Shown piece after piece: positions 50,660 to 59,208 of a stretch of 61,362 nt of DNA (positions are counted from its first letter, which is position 1; each line of letters starts with the position of its first letter). The translations under genes and the position numbers were made by a program. The notes below the pieces were generated by a model. That model ran no database searches, was not told the origin of the DNA, and saw only the letters and a program-made list of their open reading frames with translations. Source of the stretch: a virus; IMG/VR virus record IMGVR_UViG_3300042888_001661, positions 1 to 61,362 of that record. One strand, 5' to 3'.

Positions 50660-51237
50660 TGAGCGCAGATATTGATTTGGACTTTGCTGACAGAGACACA
50701 GTACTACGACTCGTAAAGGCTACTCCCGCACATCAAGTACACCAAGGACAGATACGCCGACACAATTCTGGTGTGTATGTCACAGACATACCGTATGATC
50801 CCATCAACCAGTGTGCGGCTATAGATTATGAAACAGCAGAAACACGTGGATACTTCAAGATAGATCTCTTAAACATGACAGTGTATCAGTTGATTAAAAA
50901 TCCTGAACACTATCAGACCATGTTGGATCAAGAACCTGATTGGACACGTCTATGGACAGATTCTACGTGGGCTAGTCAATTGGCCCATGTGGGCAATTAC
51001 ACACAGTTATTAAACGCTATGCGTCCTGATAGTATACCAAGGATGGCCGCATTTATCAGTATAATCAGGCCCGGCAAAGCACATTTACAAAATCGTCCGT
51101 GGGCAGAAGTGTTTGAAACTGTTTGGGATGGTGATGATTCTAAAGGGTTTGTGTTTAAAAAGGCTCATGCTGTTGGCTATGCGGCCTTGGTAGCACTACA
51201 CATGAACTTGCTCAGTCAAGACGTCGTACCAGCGTAA
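50659..51237 (+). CDS. DnaE/PolC-like fragment protein
   Basis: 192 residues from ATG 50659. ADIDLDFADRDTVLRLVKAT matches the start of a catalytic-palm segment of bacterial replicative DNA polymerase III alpha (PDIDLDF). RGYFKIDLLNMTVYQLI, PRMAAFISIIRPGKAHL and FVFKKAHAVGYAALVALHMN match later DnaE segments. It is far too short for a polymerase. Similar stand-alone proteins occur in marine T4-like phages. It may be a regulatory decoy or a distinct enzyme; function unknown. Confidence 0.65.
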   Translation: MSADIDLDFADRDTVLRLVKATPAHQVHQGQIRRHNSGVYVTDIPYDPINQCAAIDYETAETRGYFKIDLLNMTVYQLIKNPEHYQTMLDQEPDWTRLWTDSTWASQLAHVGNYTQLLNAMRPDSIPRMAAFISIIRPGKAHLQNRPWAEVFETVWDGDDSKGFVFKKAHAVGYAALVALHMNLLSQDVVPA

Positions 51238-51589
51238 TCGATTTACGTTTGGATTTTTTACGGGCCATTTCAAGCAAGCTGCAAACGGGTCCATGTAGCA
51301 CAGCTAAATCTTTGTTGATAAAAGTGCGCAGACAAGGTCTGAACTGATCCCATTCTGTTTTGAGGAATATGTTGATGGGTATGGTCCTGTTGCTTTCCCA
51401 CCACCAAACATTGGCTAGTTCTAAGAAACGACGTTTATCTTCTAGATCTTGTATGCTACCAAAGTCATAAATCGTAGTCACAATTTCGTCTTGATTTTGT
51501 ATGATTCCCACATATTCTGTAGTAGCATAAACACAGAGGGAGATAAAAGGGTACTTGTCAGCCAGTTGGGCAAAGATATCATTACCCAT
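51212..51589 (-). CDS. Conserved T4-like phage protein, unknown
   Basis: 125 residues: MGNDIFAQLADKYPFISLCV, YATTEYVGIIQNQDEIVTTI, RFLELANVWWWESNRTIPIN and a basic C terminus ARKKSKRKSITLVRRLD. Proteins nearly identical in plan occur in cyanophages and pelagiphages; no function is known. It is convergent with the DnaE-like gene, overlapping it by 26 bp. Its upstream region (51590-51610) is extremely AT-rich and contains possible -10 boxes. Confidence 0.75.
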   Translation of the reverse strand: MGNDIFAQLADKYPFISLCVYATTEYVGIIQNQDEIVTTIYDFGSIQDLEDKRRFLELANVWWWESNRTIPINIFLKTEWDQFRPCLRTFINKDLAVLHGPVCSLLEMARKKSKRKSITLVRRLD

Positions 51590-51686
51590 AAATATTATAT
51601 AATAAATTGATCACGAGATATTTACCAAAAATGAATCCAACCCAAACGAATGAGTCACCGGATGACACCGCCGCTAAATAGTATGT

Positions 51687-52835
51687 ATGTACTCAACCAC
51701 CCTATATCTGTACCAACAAATAACCCAGGTCCTGAGCATAGACACCGGCGCTGGTTCCACATTCACCTACAGGTATAATCCCGTGTACGCCAAAGTCCTA
51801 ACCATAAACAAAGGCATCGACAATGTGTTGCTGTTTGAGTTTATCAATCAAAATGAAAAACCGGTCAATATCACTGGCAGTAGTTTTGTGTTCCGTGTGA
51901 TCAACACTGAAGGAACCACTGTATTGCTAGAAGAGCCCTTGGTTGCACTCAATGCTGCCACAGGCCGGGCCAAGGTCACTTTGTTGACCAGTCAGTTGTT
52001 GACAGTGCTTGCTCAACCAGCCTTTTATAGTATAACTAGAGCCAGTGGAAACTTGATAGAACCAGTATTTGTTGATGCCCAGTCGGGCGGTCGTGCACCT
52101 CTTAACATAGTGGACAGTGTGTTGCCACAGTATGTGCCCAGTGCTCCACTTACTATACCCACAGTCAAGCTCTCGGCACAAGGATCAGCAGATGGCACCA
52201 GTTTTGGAAACGCCGGCGGAGACTATTATTGGAATGGTAACCCCAACGGAGCCAACTATTTTAACAGTTTTGCTCTTACCGAATACTACAGCAGTTTTAT
52301 TACACCCAGACAAGGCATTACTACCATACAAATGACCCTGGATGGCTATACAGGCACAATCAAGGCACAGGCAGCTGCTGACTACGAAAGTGTACCGTAC
52401 AACGTGACCGAAAGTACTACCTATCTCAATGAGACCAGTACCATTTATCTCAATGTGATTGGTTGGCATCCACTATTGCGAGTATGTTTCAACAACAGTA
52501 TCTTTGCTGTGCCTGGTGGTCAAGGCATACCGGCACAGGCCACTGCCATCTGTGAAGACGGTGTAGTGACCAGTATCAACGTTATCAATGCTGGTAACGG
52601 TTATTTGGCTCCGCCCCGGATCAGCATTGTGGGCGAAGGTGCCGGTGCCACTGCTACTGCCACCATAGGTGGCGATGGCGAAATAGCAAGTATCACAGTG
52701 ACTGACGGCGGATCTGGTTATTGGTTTGCACCCAATGCCGGAATCAACACACCTTATTATCCGGTGCCTGCCAACAACCAAGGTGCCGCAGTGGTGATCA
52801 GCACTGGCTATGTAGTGGACCTTTTCTATAGGTAA
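51687..52835 (+). CDS. Virion structural protein, unknown
   Basis: 382 residues, beta-rich and low in Lys: VYAKVLTINKGIDNVLLFEF, INQNEKPVNITGSSFVFRVI, FVDAQSGGRAPLNIVDSVLP and a C-terminal Gly-rich repeat region INAGNGYLAPPRISIVGEGA / GSGYWFAPN. Similar proteins in marine T4-like phages are counted as virion proteins. A CTAAATA box (51675-51681) lies 5 bases before the ATG. The 97 bases before it are AT-rich and include CATAAATA at 51587. Confidence 0.65.
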   Translation: MYSTTLYLYQQITQVLSIDTGAGSTFTYRYNPVYAKVLTINKGIDNVLLFEFINQNEKPVNITGSSFVFRVINTEGTTVLLEEPLVALNAATGRAKVTLLTSQLLTVLAQPAFYSITRASGNLIEPVFVDAQSGGRAPLNIVDSVLPQYVPSAPLTIPTVKLSAQGSADGTSFGNAGGDYYWNGNPNGANYFNSFALTEYYSSFITPRQGITTIQMTLDGYTGTIKAQAAADYESVPYNVTESTTYLNETSTIYLNVIGWHPLLRVCFNNSIFAVPGGQGIPAQATAICEDGVVTSINVINAGNGYLAPPRISIVGEGAGATATATIGGDGEIASITVTDGGSGYWFAPNAGINTPYYPVPANNQGAAVVISTGYVVDLFYR

Positions 52836-52848
52836 ATGCAAAAAATCG

Positions 52849-52857
52849 TGCTATAAT
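52849..52857 (+). promoter_or_regulatory. Extended -10 promoter for primase, leaderless layout
   Basis: TGCTATAAT (TG 52849-52850, TATAAT 52852-52857), 5 bases before ATG 52863. No clear -35 is seen, which extended -10 promoters can tolerate. Confidence 0.6.
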
Positions 52858-52862
52858 AAAGC

Positions 52863-53819
52863 ATGATTGATGTGATCGCTTTCTTACCTGGCAAACGCAA
52901 ACAAACCAGTAGTGGTTGGATTTCAGTAAATGCACCTTGTTGTGTACATCGTGGAGAATCAGCTGACCGACGATTGCGTGGCGGCATAAAAAATACAGAT
53001 ACAGGCTGGAATTGGCATTGTTTCAATTGTGGATACACCGCCAGTTTTGTACTTGGGCGCACACTCACCTTCAAGGCCCGCAAGTTATTGTCATGGTTGA
53101 ATGTGCCACAAGAAGAAATTGAACGTATCAATCTTGAAAGCCTTAGACATAAAAACATCGAAGGCATACTGAACGAACGACAACAGGCTGTTCGACCAGT
53201 TGAGATAGAATTTGAAGAATGCGATTTACCAGCCGACACTGAGGAACTGACAGACACAGCCCGAGCATATTTGACCAACCGCGGTATCATGTTAGACTAT
53301 CCATACCTGTCCAAGCGAGGAACAAGACCTGGCATTGTTGTGCCATTTACCCACGATAATCAGATAGTTGGACACACTACAAGATTTTTAGATGATAGAA
53401 CACCCAAATATATCCAGGACATACAGCCAGGATATGTGTTTGGCACAGACCTACAACGTAACAATTGGCAATCAGTGATTGTTGTAGAAGGAGTATTTGA
53501 TGCACTCAGCGTCAACGGTGTGGCTGTGCTACACGCAGACATAAATGATGCACAGGTCAGATTGATAAGAAGTCTTGAACGAGAAATAGTTGTTGTGCCA
53601 GATCAAGATGTACCGGGCATGCGATTGGTAGAACGTGCAGTTGAACTAGGTTGGTCAGTCAGCATGCCCGAATGGCCAGCGGGAATCAAAGATGTGAATG
53701 ATGCAGTAATTTGTATGGGAAGGTTGGCCACTTTGCTAACTATAATGCGATACAAAGAAACCAGTCGAATTAAAATAGAACTAAGGAAAAAACAACTTGT
53801 TAAAAGATTACGGACTTGA
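52863..53819 (+). CDS. 61: DNA primase (gp61-like)
   Basis: 318 residues. The N-terminal zinc-binding domain has PCCVHRGE and WHCFNCGYTA (C26/C27, H29, C53, C56). A Toprim catalytic core follows: VIVVEGVFDALSVNG with the catalytic Glu, then VVVPDQDVPG with the DxD-type acid pair, and AGIKDVNDA. Like T4 gp61 it should make RNA primers with the gp41 helicase, which is the next gene and overlaps it by 23 bp. Confidence 0.88.
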   Translation: MIDVIAFLPGKRKQTSSGWISVNAPCCVHRGESADRRLRGGIKNTDTGWNWHCFNCGYTASFVLGRTLTFKARKLLSWLNVPQEEIERINLESLRHKNIEGILNERQQAVRPVEIEFEECDLPADTEELTDTARAYLTNRGIMLDYPYLSKRGTRPGIVVPFTHDNQIVGHTTRFLDDRTPKYIQDIQPGYVFGTDLQRNNWQSVIVVEGVFDALSVNGVAVLHADINDAQVRLIRSLEREIVVVPDQDVPGMRLVERAVELGWSVSMPEWPAGIKDVNDAVICMGRLATLLTIMRYKETSRIKIELRKKQLVKRLRT

Positions 53820-55200
53820 TGTCCAACGCTTATTCTTAGAAATGATGTTGCAGGACGCAGAGAGTTATGTGCGTGTACAAAACATTTACAATCCAGAAAA
53901 CTTTGATCGCAGTCTAAGACCAGCAGCCGAGTTTATTGCTAAACACAGCAATGACCATAAAACTCTACCTTCTGCGGAACAGATATCTGCAACAACAGGG
54001 GTTAAACTACAACACATTCCTGATCTCAATGCAGGACACTTTGATTGGTTCATGGAAGAGTTTGAAGCATTTACTCGACGCCAAGAACTGGAACGTGCCA
54101 TCCTTAAGAGTGCAGACCTATTAGAAAAAGGTGAGTATGATCCGGTGGAAAAACTGATCAAGGATGCAGTGCAGATCAGCTTGACCAAGGACATGGGCAC
54201 AGACTACTGGGCCGACCCAAGAGCCCGAATAGACAAGTATTTTAACAGTGGCGGACAAGTTTCAACAGGCTGGCCACAGATGGATCGTATCTTGTATGGC
54301 GGATTCAGTCGCGGAGAACTTAATATTTTTGCTGGTGGATCTGGATCGGGCAAGAGTCTTGTCATGATGAATATAGCATTGAGTTGGCTACAGGCCGGTC
54401 TAAGTGGTGTGTATATCAGTCTAGAATTAAGCGAAGAACTTTGTGCGTTGAGAACTGATGCCATGTTGGCTGGAATGAGCACAAAAGAAATACGCAAAGA
54501 CATCGACCAAACAGAACTTAAAGTTAAATTGGTTAGTAAGAAAGCTGGACAGTATAGAATCAAGGCCATACCAGCGCAGAGCAACATCAACGACATCCGT
54601 AGTTATATCAAAGAAGTGCAGGTACAGACCGGAATTCGAGTAGACTTTGTGATGTGTGATTACCTAGATTTATTAATGCCGGTCAGTGCCAAGGTAAGCC
54701 CAAATGACCTGTTTGTCAAAGACAAGTATGTGAGTGAAGAACTACGAAACTTGGCCAAGGAACTCAATGTGTTGTTTGTGACTGCGTCGCAGTTGAATCG
54801 TAGTGCAGTAGAAGAAGTTGAGTTTGATCATAGTCATATTAGTGGCGGTATCAGCAAGATTAATACTGCGGACAATGTGTTTGGTATTTTTACAAGCAGA
54901 GCTATGAAAGAGCGTGGCAAGTACCAGATACAATGCATGAAGTCAAGAAGCAGTACTGGTGTGGGCATGAAGATTGATCTAGACTACAATATTGAAACCA
55001 TGCGGATTACCGACCCAGGCGATGATGAGCAGACCAGTAGTGGGTTTAAAAAGCCCAACATCTACGAAAGCATCAAGGCACAAAGCAGAGTTACTCCGAC
55101 AGAAACTGTAGATCAGACTACTGGTGAAATCAGCAAGATTAATGCTGATGTGCAAAATGCCAAACTAAAACAATTACTAGGACAGATTAAAACCGGCTGA
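53797..55200 (+). CDS. 41: Replicative DNA helicase (gp41-like, DnaB family)
   Basis: 467 residues from TTG 53797 (AAGGA 9 bases upstream). The N-terminal domain is helical (FLEMMLQDAESYVRVQNIYN). The RecA-like core has STGWPQMDRILYGGFSRGEL, Walker A AGGSGSGKS, YISLELSEELCALRTDAML, Walker B DFVMCDYLDLLMP and FVTASQLNRSAVEE. gp41 is the 5'-3' hexameric replication helicase. It overlaps primase, matching T4's 61-41 pairing, and the start in the primase frame suggests translational coupling. Confidence 0.9.
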   Translation: MLKDYGLDVQRLFLEMMLQDAESYVRVQNIYNPENFDRSLRPAAEFIAKHSNDHKTLPSAEQISATTGVKLQHIPDLNAGHFDWFMEEFEAFTRRQELERAILKSADLLEKGEYDPVEKLIKDAVQISLTKDMGTDYWADPRARIDKYFNSGGQVSTGWPQMDRILYGGFSRGELNIFAGGSGSGKSLVMMNIALSWLQAGLSGVYISLELSEELCALRTDAMLAGMSTKEIRKDIDQTELKVKLVSKKAGQYRIKAIPAQSNINDIRSYIKEVQVQTGIRVDFVMCDYLDLLMPVSAKVSPNDLFVKDKYVSEELRNLAKELNVLFVTASQLNRSAVEEVEFDHSHISGGISKINTADNVFGIFTSRAMKERGKYQIQCMKSRSSTGVGMKIDLDYNIETMRITDPGDDEQTSSGFKKPNIYESIKAQSRVTPTETVDQTTGEISKINADVQNAKLKQLLGQIKTG

Positions 55201-55201
55201 T

Positions 55202-55249
55202 TCAGGACCAATTAGTTTAAAAACCCACTAAATAATACAAAGGTCCTGA
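55202..55249 (+). other. Inverted repeat around the helicase stop region
   Basis: TCAGGACC (55202-55209) is the reverse complement of GGTCCTGA (55242-55249), with 32 bases between. No U-run follows. The right arm lies where the ribosome would bind for ATG 55255, and CTAAATA (55228-55234) sits in the loop. Confidence 0.5.
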
Positions 55250-55254
55250 CCCGT

Positions 55255-55503
55255 ATGCAAAAGAAAACCCGTAGTATTCTCGAAGAATTAGAAACCTTGT
55301 ACGCCGAGCGTGATCAGCGTCATGTGATCGAAAATCGTGCCGCAAACATCATTGCCAGTGCCATACGCCTGCTTGAGCAAATAGATAGTAGTTACACAGC
55401 TGAACAGGCTGAAAACCTACAGCGCAAGTTGATCAATGCTATCAAACTGAGAGATCCTGCTAAATTTACAAGAACAGTGAGACGTACTGATGCAAATACA
55501 TGA
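55255..55503 (+). CDS. Small conserved protein, unknown
   Basis: 82 residues, helical: TRSILEELETLYAERDQRHV, ENRAANIIASAIRLLEQIDS and KLINAIKLRDPAKFTRTVRR. The N-terminal 'EEL..LY.ERD' pattern is shared by small proteins beside gp41 in marine T4-like phages. It could bind nucleic acid or the helicase, but this is not shown. It overlaps the next gene by 14 bp. Confidence 0.7.
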   Translation: MQKKTRSILEELETLYAERDQRHVIENRAANIIASAIRLLEQIDSSYTAEQAENLQRKLINAIKLRDPAKFTRTVRRTDANT

Positions 55504-56692
55504 ACTAACACAGCCCAAAAAATCTAAATTGGATGAAGTTGATTTTGTTGGTCCTGACAGTGTGTTTGCACAGGCCAAATCTGCTATACAGACCCGCGGC
55601 CGATCACTAATCGATCCACAAGCAGCCAAGGATGCTCAACAAGCCAGATACCAGGCTGATATTGCAAACAGCCTGGCACAAGGTAAAGCAGCTGGACTTG
55701 ATAAAAAGCCCACTCTGAATTCAGCATTGATTAAATTAAAAGCAAATCCTGCAGCCACGCAGTATGTTGCTGGAATAGTGGCCAAGTGGCCCAGTGTAAG
55801 TAGCATGGGTGGCACGTTAACACAAACAACCACTGGTCAGATAAACAAAGCCAATCCAAATAATCCCAATGTTGAGTTGGATTATTATAAGCGCAATCCA
55901 CCAAAGACTCAACCGGCTCAGCCTGCTCCAACTACTCCTGTTGCAGGCACACCAGCAACAGCACCCGTCGCTGATAAAGCAGCAAAGAATAAAGCAGATG
56001 CTGCTCAACGCAATGCTGACATAGAAAAAACAAAACAAGCAAATGCCGTAAAAAATCAACAAGATGCTGCTATCAAAGCAGCCGCTGACGCAGCCAAGGC
56101 CAAACCTGGATTTCAACAAACAGCCGCTGACAAACTAGCTATCAAATCCGCTAACACTAGAGGTATACGTGAAGATAACGCACAGGCATTTCAAGACACG
56201 ACACAGAAACTTGGTCAAACATTCAAAGATGGAGAACGTGTATTGAATCCAAACGATGAACAGGTCAAGGCAAAAATTAAAGCCTGGATCGATAGCCAAC
56301 TAAAAACAACCAGTCTAGAGACCCTCTATAAGGCTGAACAGGATGGGCTTGAAGGACTAAAAGGATTTGGCGAACAAATAGGAATCTATCTAGATAGCAT
56401 GGTCCAAGATCACAACAACATACCTGCACAACAAAAAACTCTAGAAAGTCTTGTGTCCTTGGTTGTGGCTGCCAACCACTTGGTTGATTTTGAACGGCGT
56501 ATAGGAGCCGGAAACAATTTACGCTATCAGGCTCGGCAAGGTACACAGGCTCAACCGGTCCAGACTGGATTGACCCCTGCTCAATTACAGAAGCTAAATG
56601 CTCAGGCTGCACAAGCTGGTGGGCCCGATCCCCAAAAAACTGGAAACGACTTCTGGGACAATCTAATAATACAAGCACTAGGATCAAGATAA
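55490..56692 (+). CDS. Ala/Gln/Lys-rich virion-type protein, unknown
   Basis: 400 residues. The N terminus MQIHELTQPKKSKLDEV is short and processing-like. The middle (about 150-230) is an Ala/Lys/Gln-rich coiled coil (NKADAAQRNADIEKTKQANA). The C-terminal part is helical: DEQVKAKIKAWIDSQLKTTS, GFGEQIGIYLDSMVQDH. No catalytic motif. It overlaps the next gene by one base. A head-internal or core role is inferred from composition. Confidence 0.65.
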   Translation: MQIHELTQPKKSKLDEVDFVGPDSVFAQAKSAIQTRGRSLIDPQAAKDAQQARYQADIANSLAQGKAAGLDKKPTLNSALIKLKANPAATQYVAGIVAKWPSVSSMGGTLTQTTTGQINKANPNNPNVELDYYKRNPPKTQPAQPAPTTPVAGTPATAPVADKAAKNKADAAQRNADIEKTKQANAVKNQQDAAIKAAADAAKAKPGFQQTAADKLAIKSANTRGIREDNAQAFQDTTQKLGQTFKDGERVLNPNDEQVKAKIKAWIDSQLKTTSLETLYKAEQDGLEGLKGFGEQIGIYLDSMVQDHNNIPAQQKTLESLVSLVVAANHLVDFERRIGAGNNLRYQARQGTQAQPVQTGLTPAQLQKLNAQAAQAGGPDPQKTGNDFWDNLIIQALGSR

Positions 56693-58617
56693 TGAAGATT
56701 TTTGAAGGTGGCAACGTATTCAAAGATGCCGACGGTCGTGCGCTCACACAACGCATCAATCAGGCCGATGTCAAACCTACTCTGGCCTGGCTAGAACAAC
56801 TGGTTCCTGGCCTGGATCTACTGAACAACACACTGGGCAGTACTGGTATCAAGGACACATCGGGTGATCTAGATATCGCCGTGGATGCCAATAAAGTTAC
56901 CAAAGAACAACTGCAACAAAGACTGGAGCAATGGGCTATCAGCCACGGCTTCAAACCACAAGAATGGGTCAGGAAGTCGGGCACAGCGGTGCATTTCAAA
57001 ACACCCATCACAGGCAGACCCGACCGCGGCTATGTGCAAACTGATTTTATGTTGATGAACAATGTGCCATGGTCCAAGTTTGTGCTAGGTGCCATGCCAG
57101 TAGACAGCCAGTTCAAAGGCCGTGAGCGTAATGTGTTAATGAACAGTCTGGCCAAAAGTATGGGTTACAAACTGAATCAAATAGCTGGTATAGCCGATCG
57201 TGACACAAACAAAATAATCACTGACGATCCTGATCGAGTGGCCAAATTGCTCCTGAACAAAACTGCCACACGCCAAGACTTGGCCAGTGTAGAAAGCATA
57301 GTACAGGCATTGAGCCGAGACCCCCAACGTGATGCCAAGTTGGCTGACTTTCGGGCACACCTGGAACGTGAAGGCATTCCATTCATGGAAAGTGCCGTGG
57401 TCAATCCTTATCAAGCGTACGACGAAGTAAACTTCCTGGCTAGACTACGAGATCGTATAGTCAATCAAGGCATGCAGATCATTGTAGAAGCCGAAGTACA
57501 AGGAGGACGTGCCAAGGGCATTGAACATCTAGAAGACTATGTGTTCCGTAACGGTAGTGCAGGTATTAAAAAAGCCATGGACATAGTAAAGAACACGGCA
57601 GAGAACACTGGTGCCACTACCACAGTCAAGTGGGATGGCAAACCAGCATTAGTATTTGGTCGTGATCCAGCAGGAACTTTTGTCTTGACTGATGTGTCTG
57701 GGTTTACAGCCAAAGGCTACAATGGCCTGTTTACCAGTCCACGTCAAGCAATTGGATTGTTAGCACAGCGCGATCAAGATGCAGCCGCCAAAGGCAAGCC
57801 AGCTGGGCGTGTGGAATATCTTGGTCCCATATATGAAAAATTATGGCCTTTATTAAGTGCCGCATTACCCAAAACATTCCGTGGCTATGTACAAGGTGAT
57901 TTGTTATACACCGACCGGCCCCCTGAGGATGCTGGCAATTTTGTGTTTACTCCTAATGCTATTACCTATAGGATCCCTATTGCCAGCGACGTAGGACAAC
58001 GTATAGGCAATAGTGAAGTTGGCATCGCCATGCATACCCGGTACGATGAACCTGGTTCGCCAAAAGAACCAATCGGTAATGTTGATTTCAAACGTGTTCC
58101 AGGACTGTTGTTACTAGAACCTGTGTATGCCAAAGAAAATGTACGACCAAATAGAAACTTGGTACAAGCTCTTAGAGACGTATACAAAACATCAGGATCG
58201 GCCATAGATGGCCTATTCAATCCAACAGAACTACGAGCCTTGCAAATCACTGACTTGCCTAAACTGTGCATTGATTATATCAACAGTAGGGTTGGTGCTG
58301 ACTTTGATAACTTGATCGCCGGCTTTGGACCTTGGCTACAAAGCACACAAAGTCCAAGAAAGTTTGCCAACATTGTAGAATATCTACAAAGTCCACGTAG
58401 CAATCTAGAAGGCATGGCCGCGGCATTTGAAGCCTGGGCCTTGCTACACGACATCAAGATGGACATATTACGCCAGCTGGATCTACAACATCCAGGACAA
58501 GAAGGCTGGGTAATGGCCACAGCAGGTGGCATGGCCAAGGCTGTGAACCGACTGGCAGGTGGATTCACCAGCGCCAACCGTGCCATAAACAATCCAGATC
58601 AACTGCCTACACCGTGA
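56692..58617 (+). CDS. Nucleotidyltransferase + RNA-ligase-like fusion protein
   Basis: 641 residues. The N-terminal domain has a DNA-polymerase-beta-type nucleotidyltransferase core: LGSTGIKDTSGDLDIAVD (G49-S50, D59, D61), then YVQTDFMLMN with the third Asp (D118). From about residue 290 there is a ligase/capping-type adenylyltransferase motif I, VKWDGKPALVFGRD, with K313 as the likely AMP-linked Lys (K-x-D-G), then LTDVSGFTAKGYN, GYVQGDLLYTD and VGIAMHTRYD. Similar fusions occur in large T4-like phages (DUF6267-type) without proven function. RNA end repair or nucleotide attachment is inferred. Confidence 0.7.
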   Translation: MKIFEGGNVFKDADGRALTQRINQADVKPTLAWLEQLVPGLDLLNNTLGSTGIKDTSGDLDIAVDANKVTKEQLQQRLEQWAISHGFKPQEWVRKSGTAVHFKTPITGRPDRGYVQTDFMLMNNVPWSKFVLGAMPVDSQFKGRERNVLMNSLAKSMGYKLNQIAGIADRDTNKIITDDPDRVAKLLLNKTATRQDLASVESIVQALSRDPQRDAKLADFRAHLEREGIPFMESAVVNPYQAYDEVNFLARLRDRIVNQGMQIIVEAEVQGGRAKGIEHLEDYVFRNGSAGIKKAMDIVKNTAENTGATTTVKWDGKPALVFGRDPAGTFVLTDVSGFTAKGYNGLFTSPRQAIGLLAQRDQDAAAKGKPAGRVEYLGPIYEKLWPLLSAALPKTFRGYVQGDLLYTDRPPEDAGNFVFTPNAITYRIPIASDVGQRIGNSEVGIAMHTRYDEPGSPKEPIGNVDFKRVPGLLLLEPVYAKENVRPNRNLVQALRDVYKTSGSAIDGLFNPTELRALQITDLPKLCIDYINSRVGADFDNLIAGFGPWLQSTQSPRKFANIVEYLQSPRSNLEGMAAAFEAWALLHDIKMDILRQLDLQHPGQEGWVMATAGGMAKAVNRLAGGFTSANRAINNPDQLPTP

Positions 58618-58631
58618 TTTTCTCTCCAGAT

Positions 58632-58639
58632 CATAAATA
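58632..58639 (+). promoter_or_regulatory. T4-type late promoter box
   Basis: CATAAATA lies 40 bases before ATG 58680. The leader has an AAAGGAG ribosome site (58667-58673) and a small GGAC/GTCC hairpin. Confidence 0.75.
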
Positions 58640-58679
58640 ATAGTAGGACCTTAGAGTCCATACATAAAGGAGATTCAAA

Positions 58680-59108
58680 ATGGCATTCATAACCGTAGTT
58701 TCCGGTGGCGCACAACCGGTATTCGCAACAGACGTACTCAATGGTAATCCAGCACAAACAGCCAACATGGCTAACGCTGCAGTTACCAACTTCCAAGGTC
58801 CTAAATTAGACTTTTTTGCTTTGGTAGCTAACACAGCTTTAACTGGCACAGTTGGTAATGCAGGTGGATACGTTAGTAACGTTCTACAAGCAATCCAGCA
58901 AACAGCTACAGTAGCTATGTATCAAATTAGTGGTGCACAAAATGCAACCATCAACTTGGCAGTGTATCCAGTTGCTGCTTACACAACCTCAACTTTGGTT
59001 GCTGCTGCTCAAACAGCCAATGCAAGTGGTGGTGTAAACATTGGTATTCCAACTGCTAACGTAAGCGCAACTGCAAGCTTCATCACTCAAGGTACATTCT
59101 ACGTTTAA
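58680..59108 (+). CDS. Small Ala/Thr/Asn-rich virion protein, probably abundant
   Basis: 142 residues: MAFITVVSGGAQPVFATDVL, LDFFALVANTALTGTVGNAG and a C terminus VSATASFITQGTFYV. It has no Trp and almost no charge, typical of a self-assembling shell or decoration protein. A clean late box, a strong ribosome site and a strong terminator frame this single gene, which suggests very high late expression. No family is recognised. A capsid decoration role is inferred. Confidence 0.7.
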   Translation: MAFITVVSGGAQPVFATDVLNGNPAQTANMANAAVTNFQGPKLDFFALVANTALTGTVGNAGGYVSNVLQAIQQTATVAMYQISGAQNATINLAVYPVAAYTTSTLVAAAQTANASGGVNIGIPTANVSATASFITQGTFYV

Positions 59109-59140
59109 TTGAGTTGATAGCACGACTTTCGTCGTTGATC

Positions 59141-59172
59141 AACCCCAGATTAAAAACCTGGGGTTTTTCTTT
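59141..59172 (+). terminator. Strong Rho-independent terminator
   Basis: AACCCCAG (59141-59148), 9-base A-rich loop, CTGGGGTT (59158-59165), with a T-run at 59164-59168 followed by CTTT. A smaller hairpin ACGAC-TTTC-GTCGT (59122-59135) precedes it. Together they isolate the 58680 gene. Confidence 0.88.
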
Positions 59173-59208
59173 GGCATTAAATATACACTCGATGCTACAC
59201 ACTAATCA

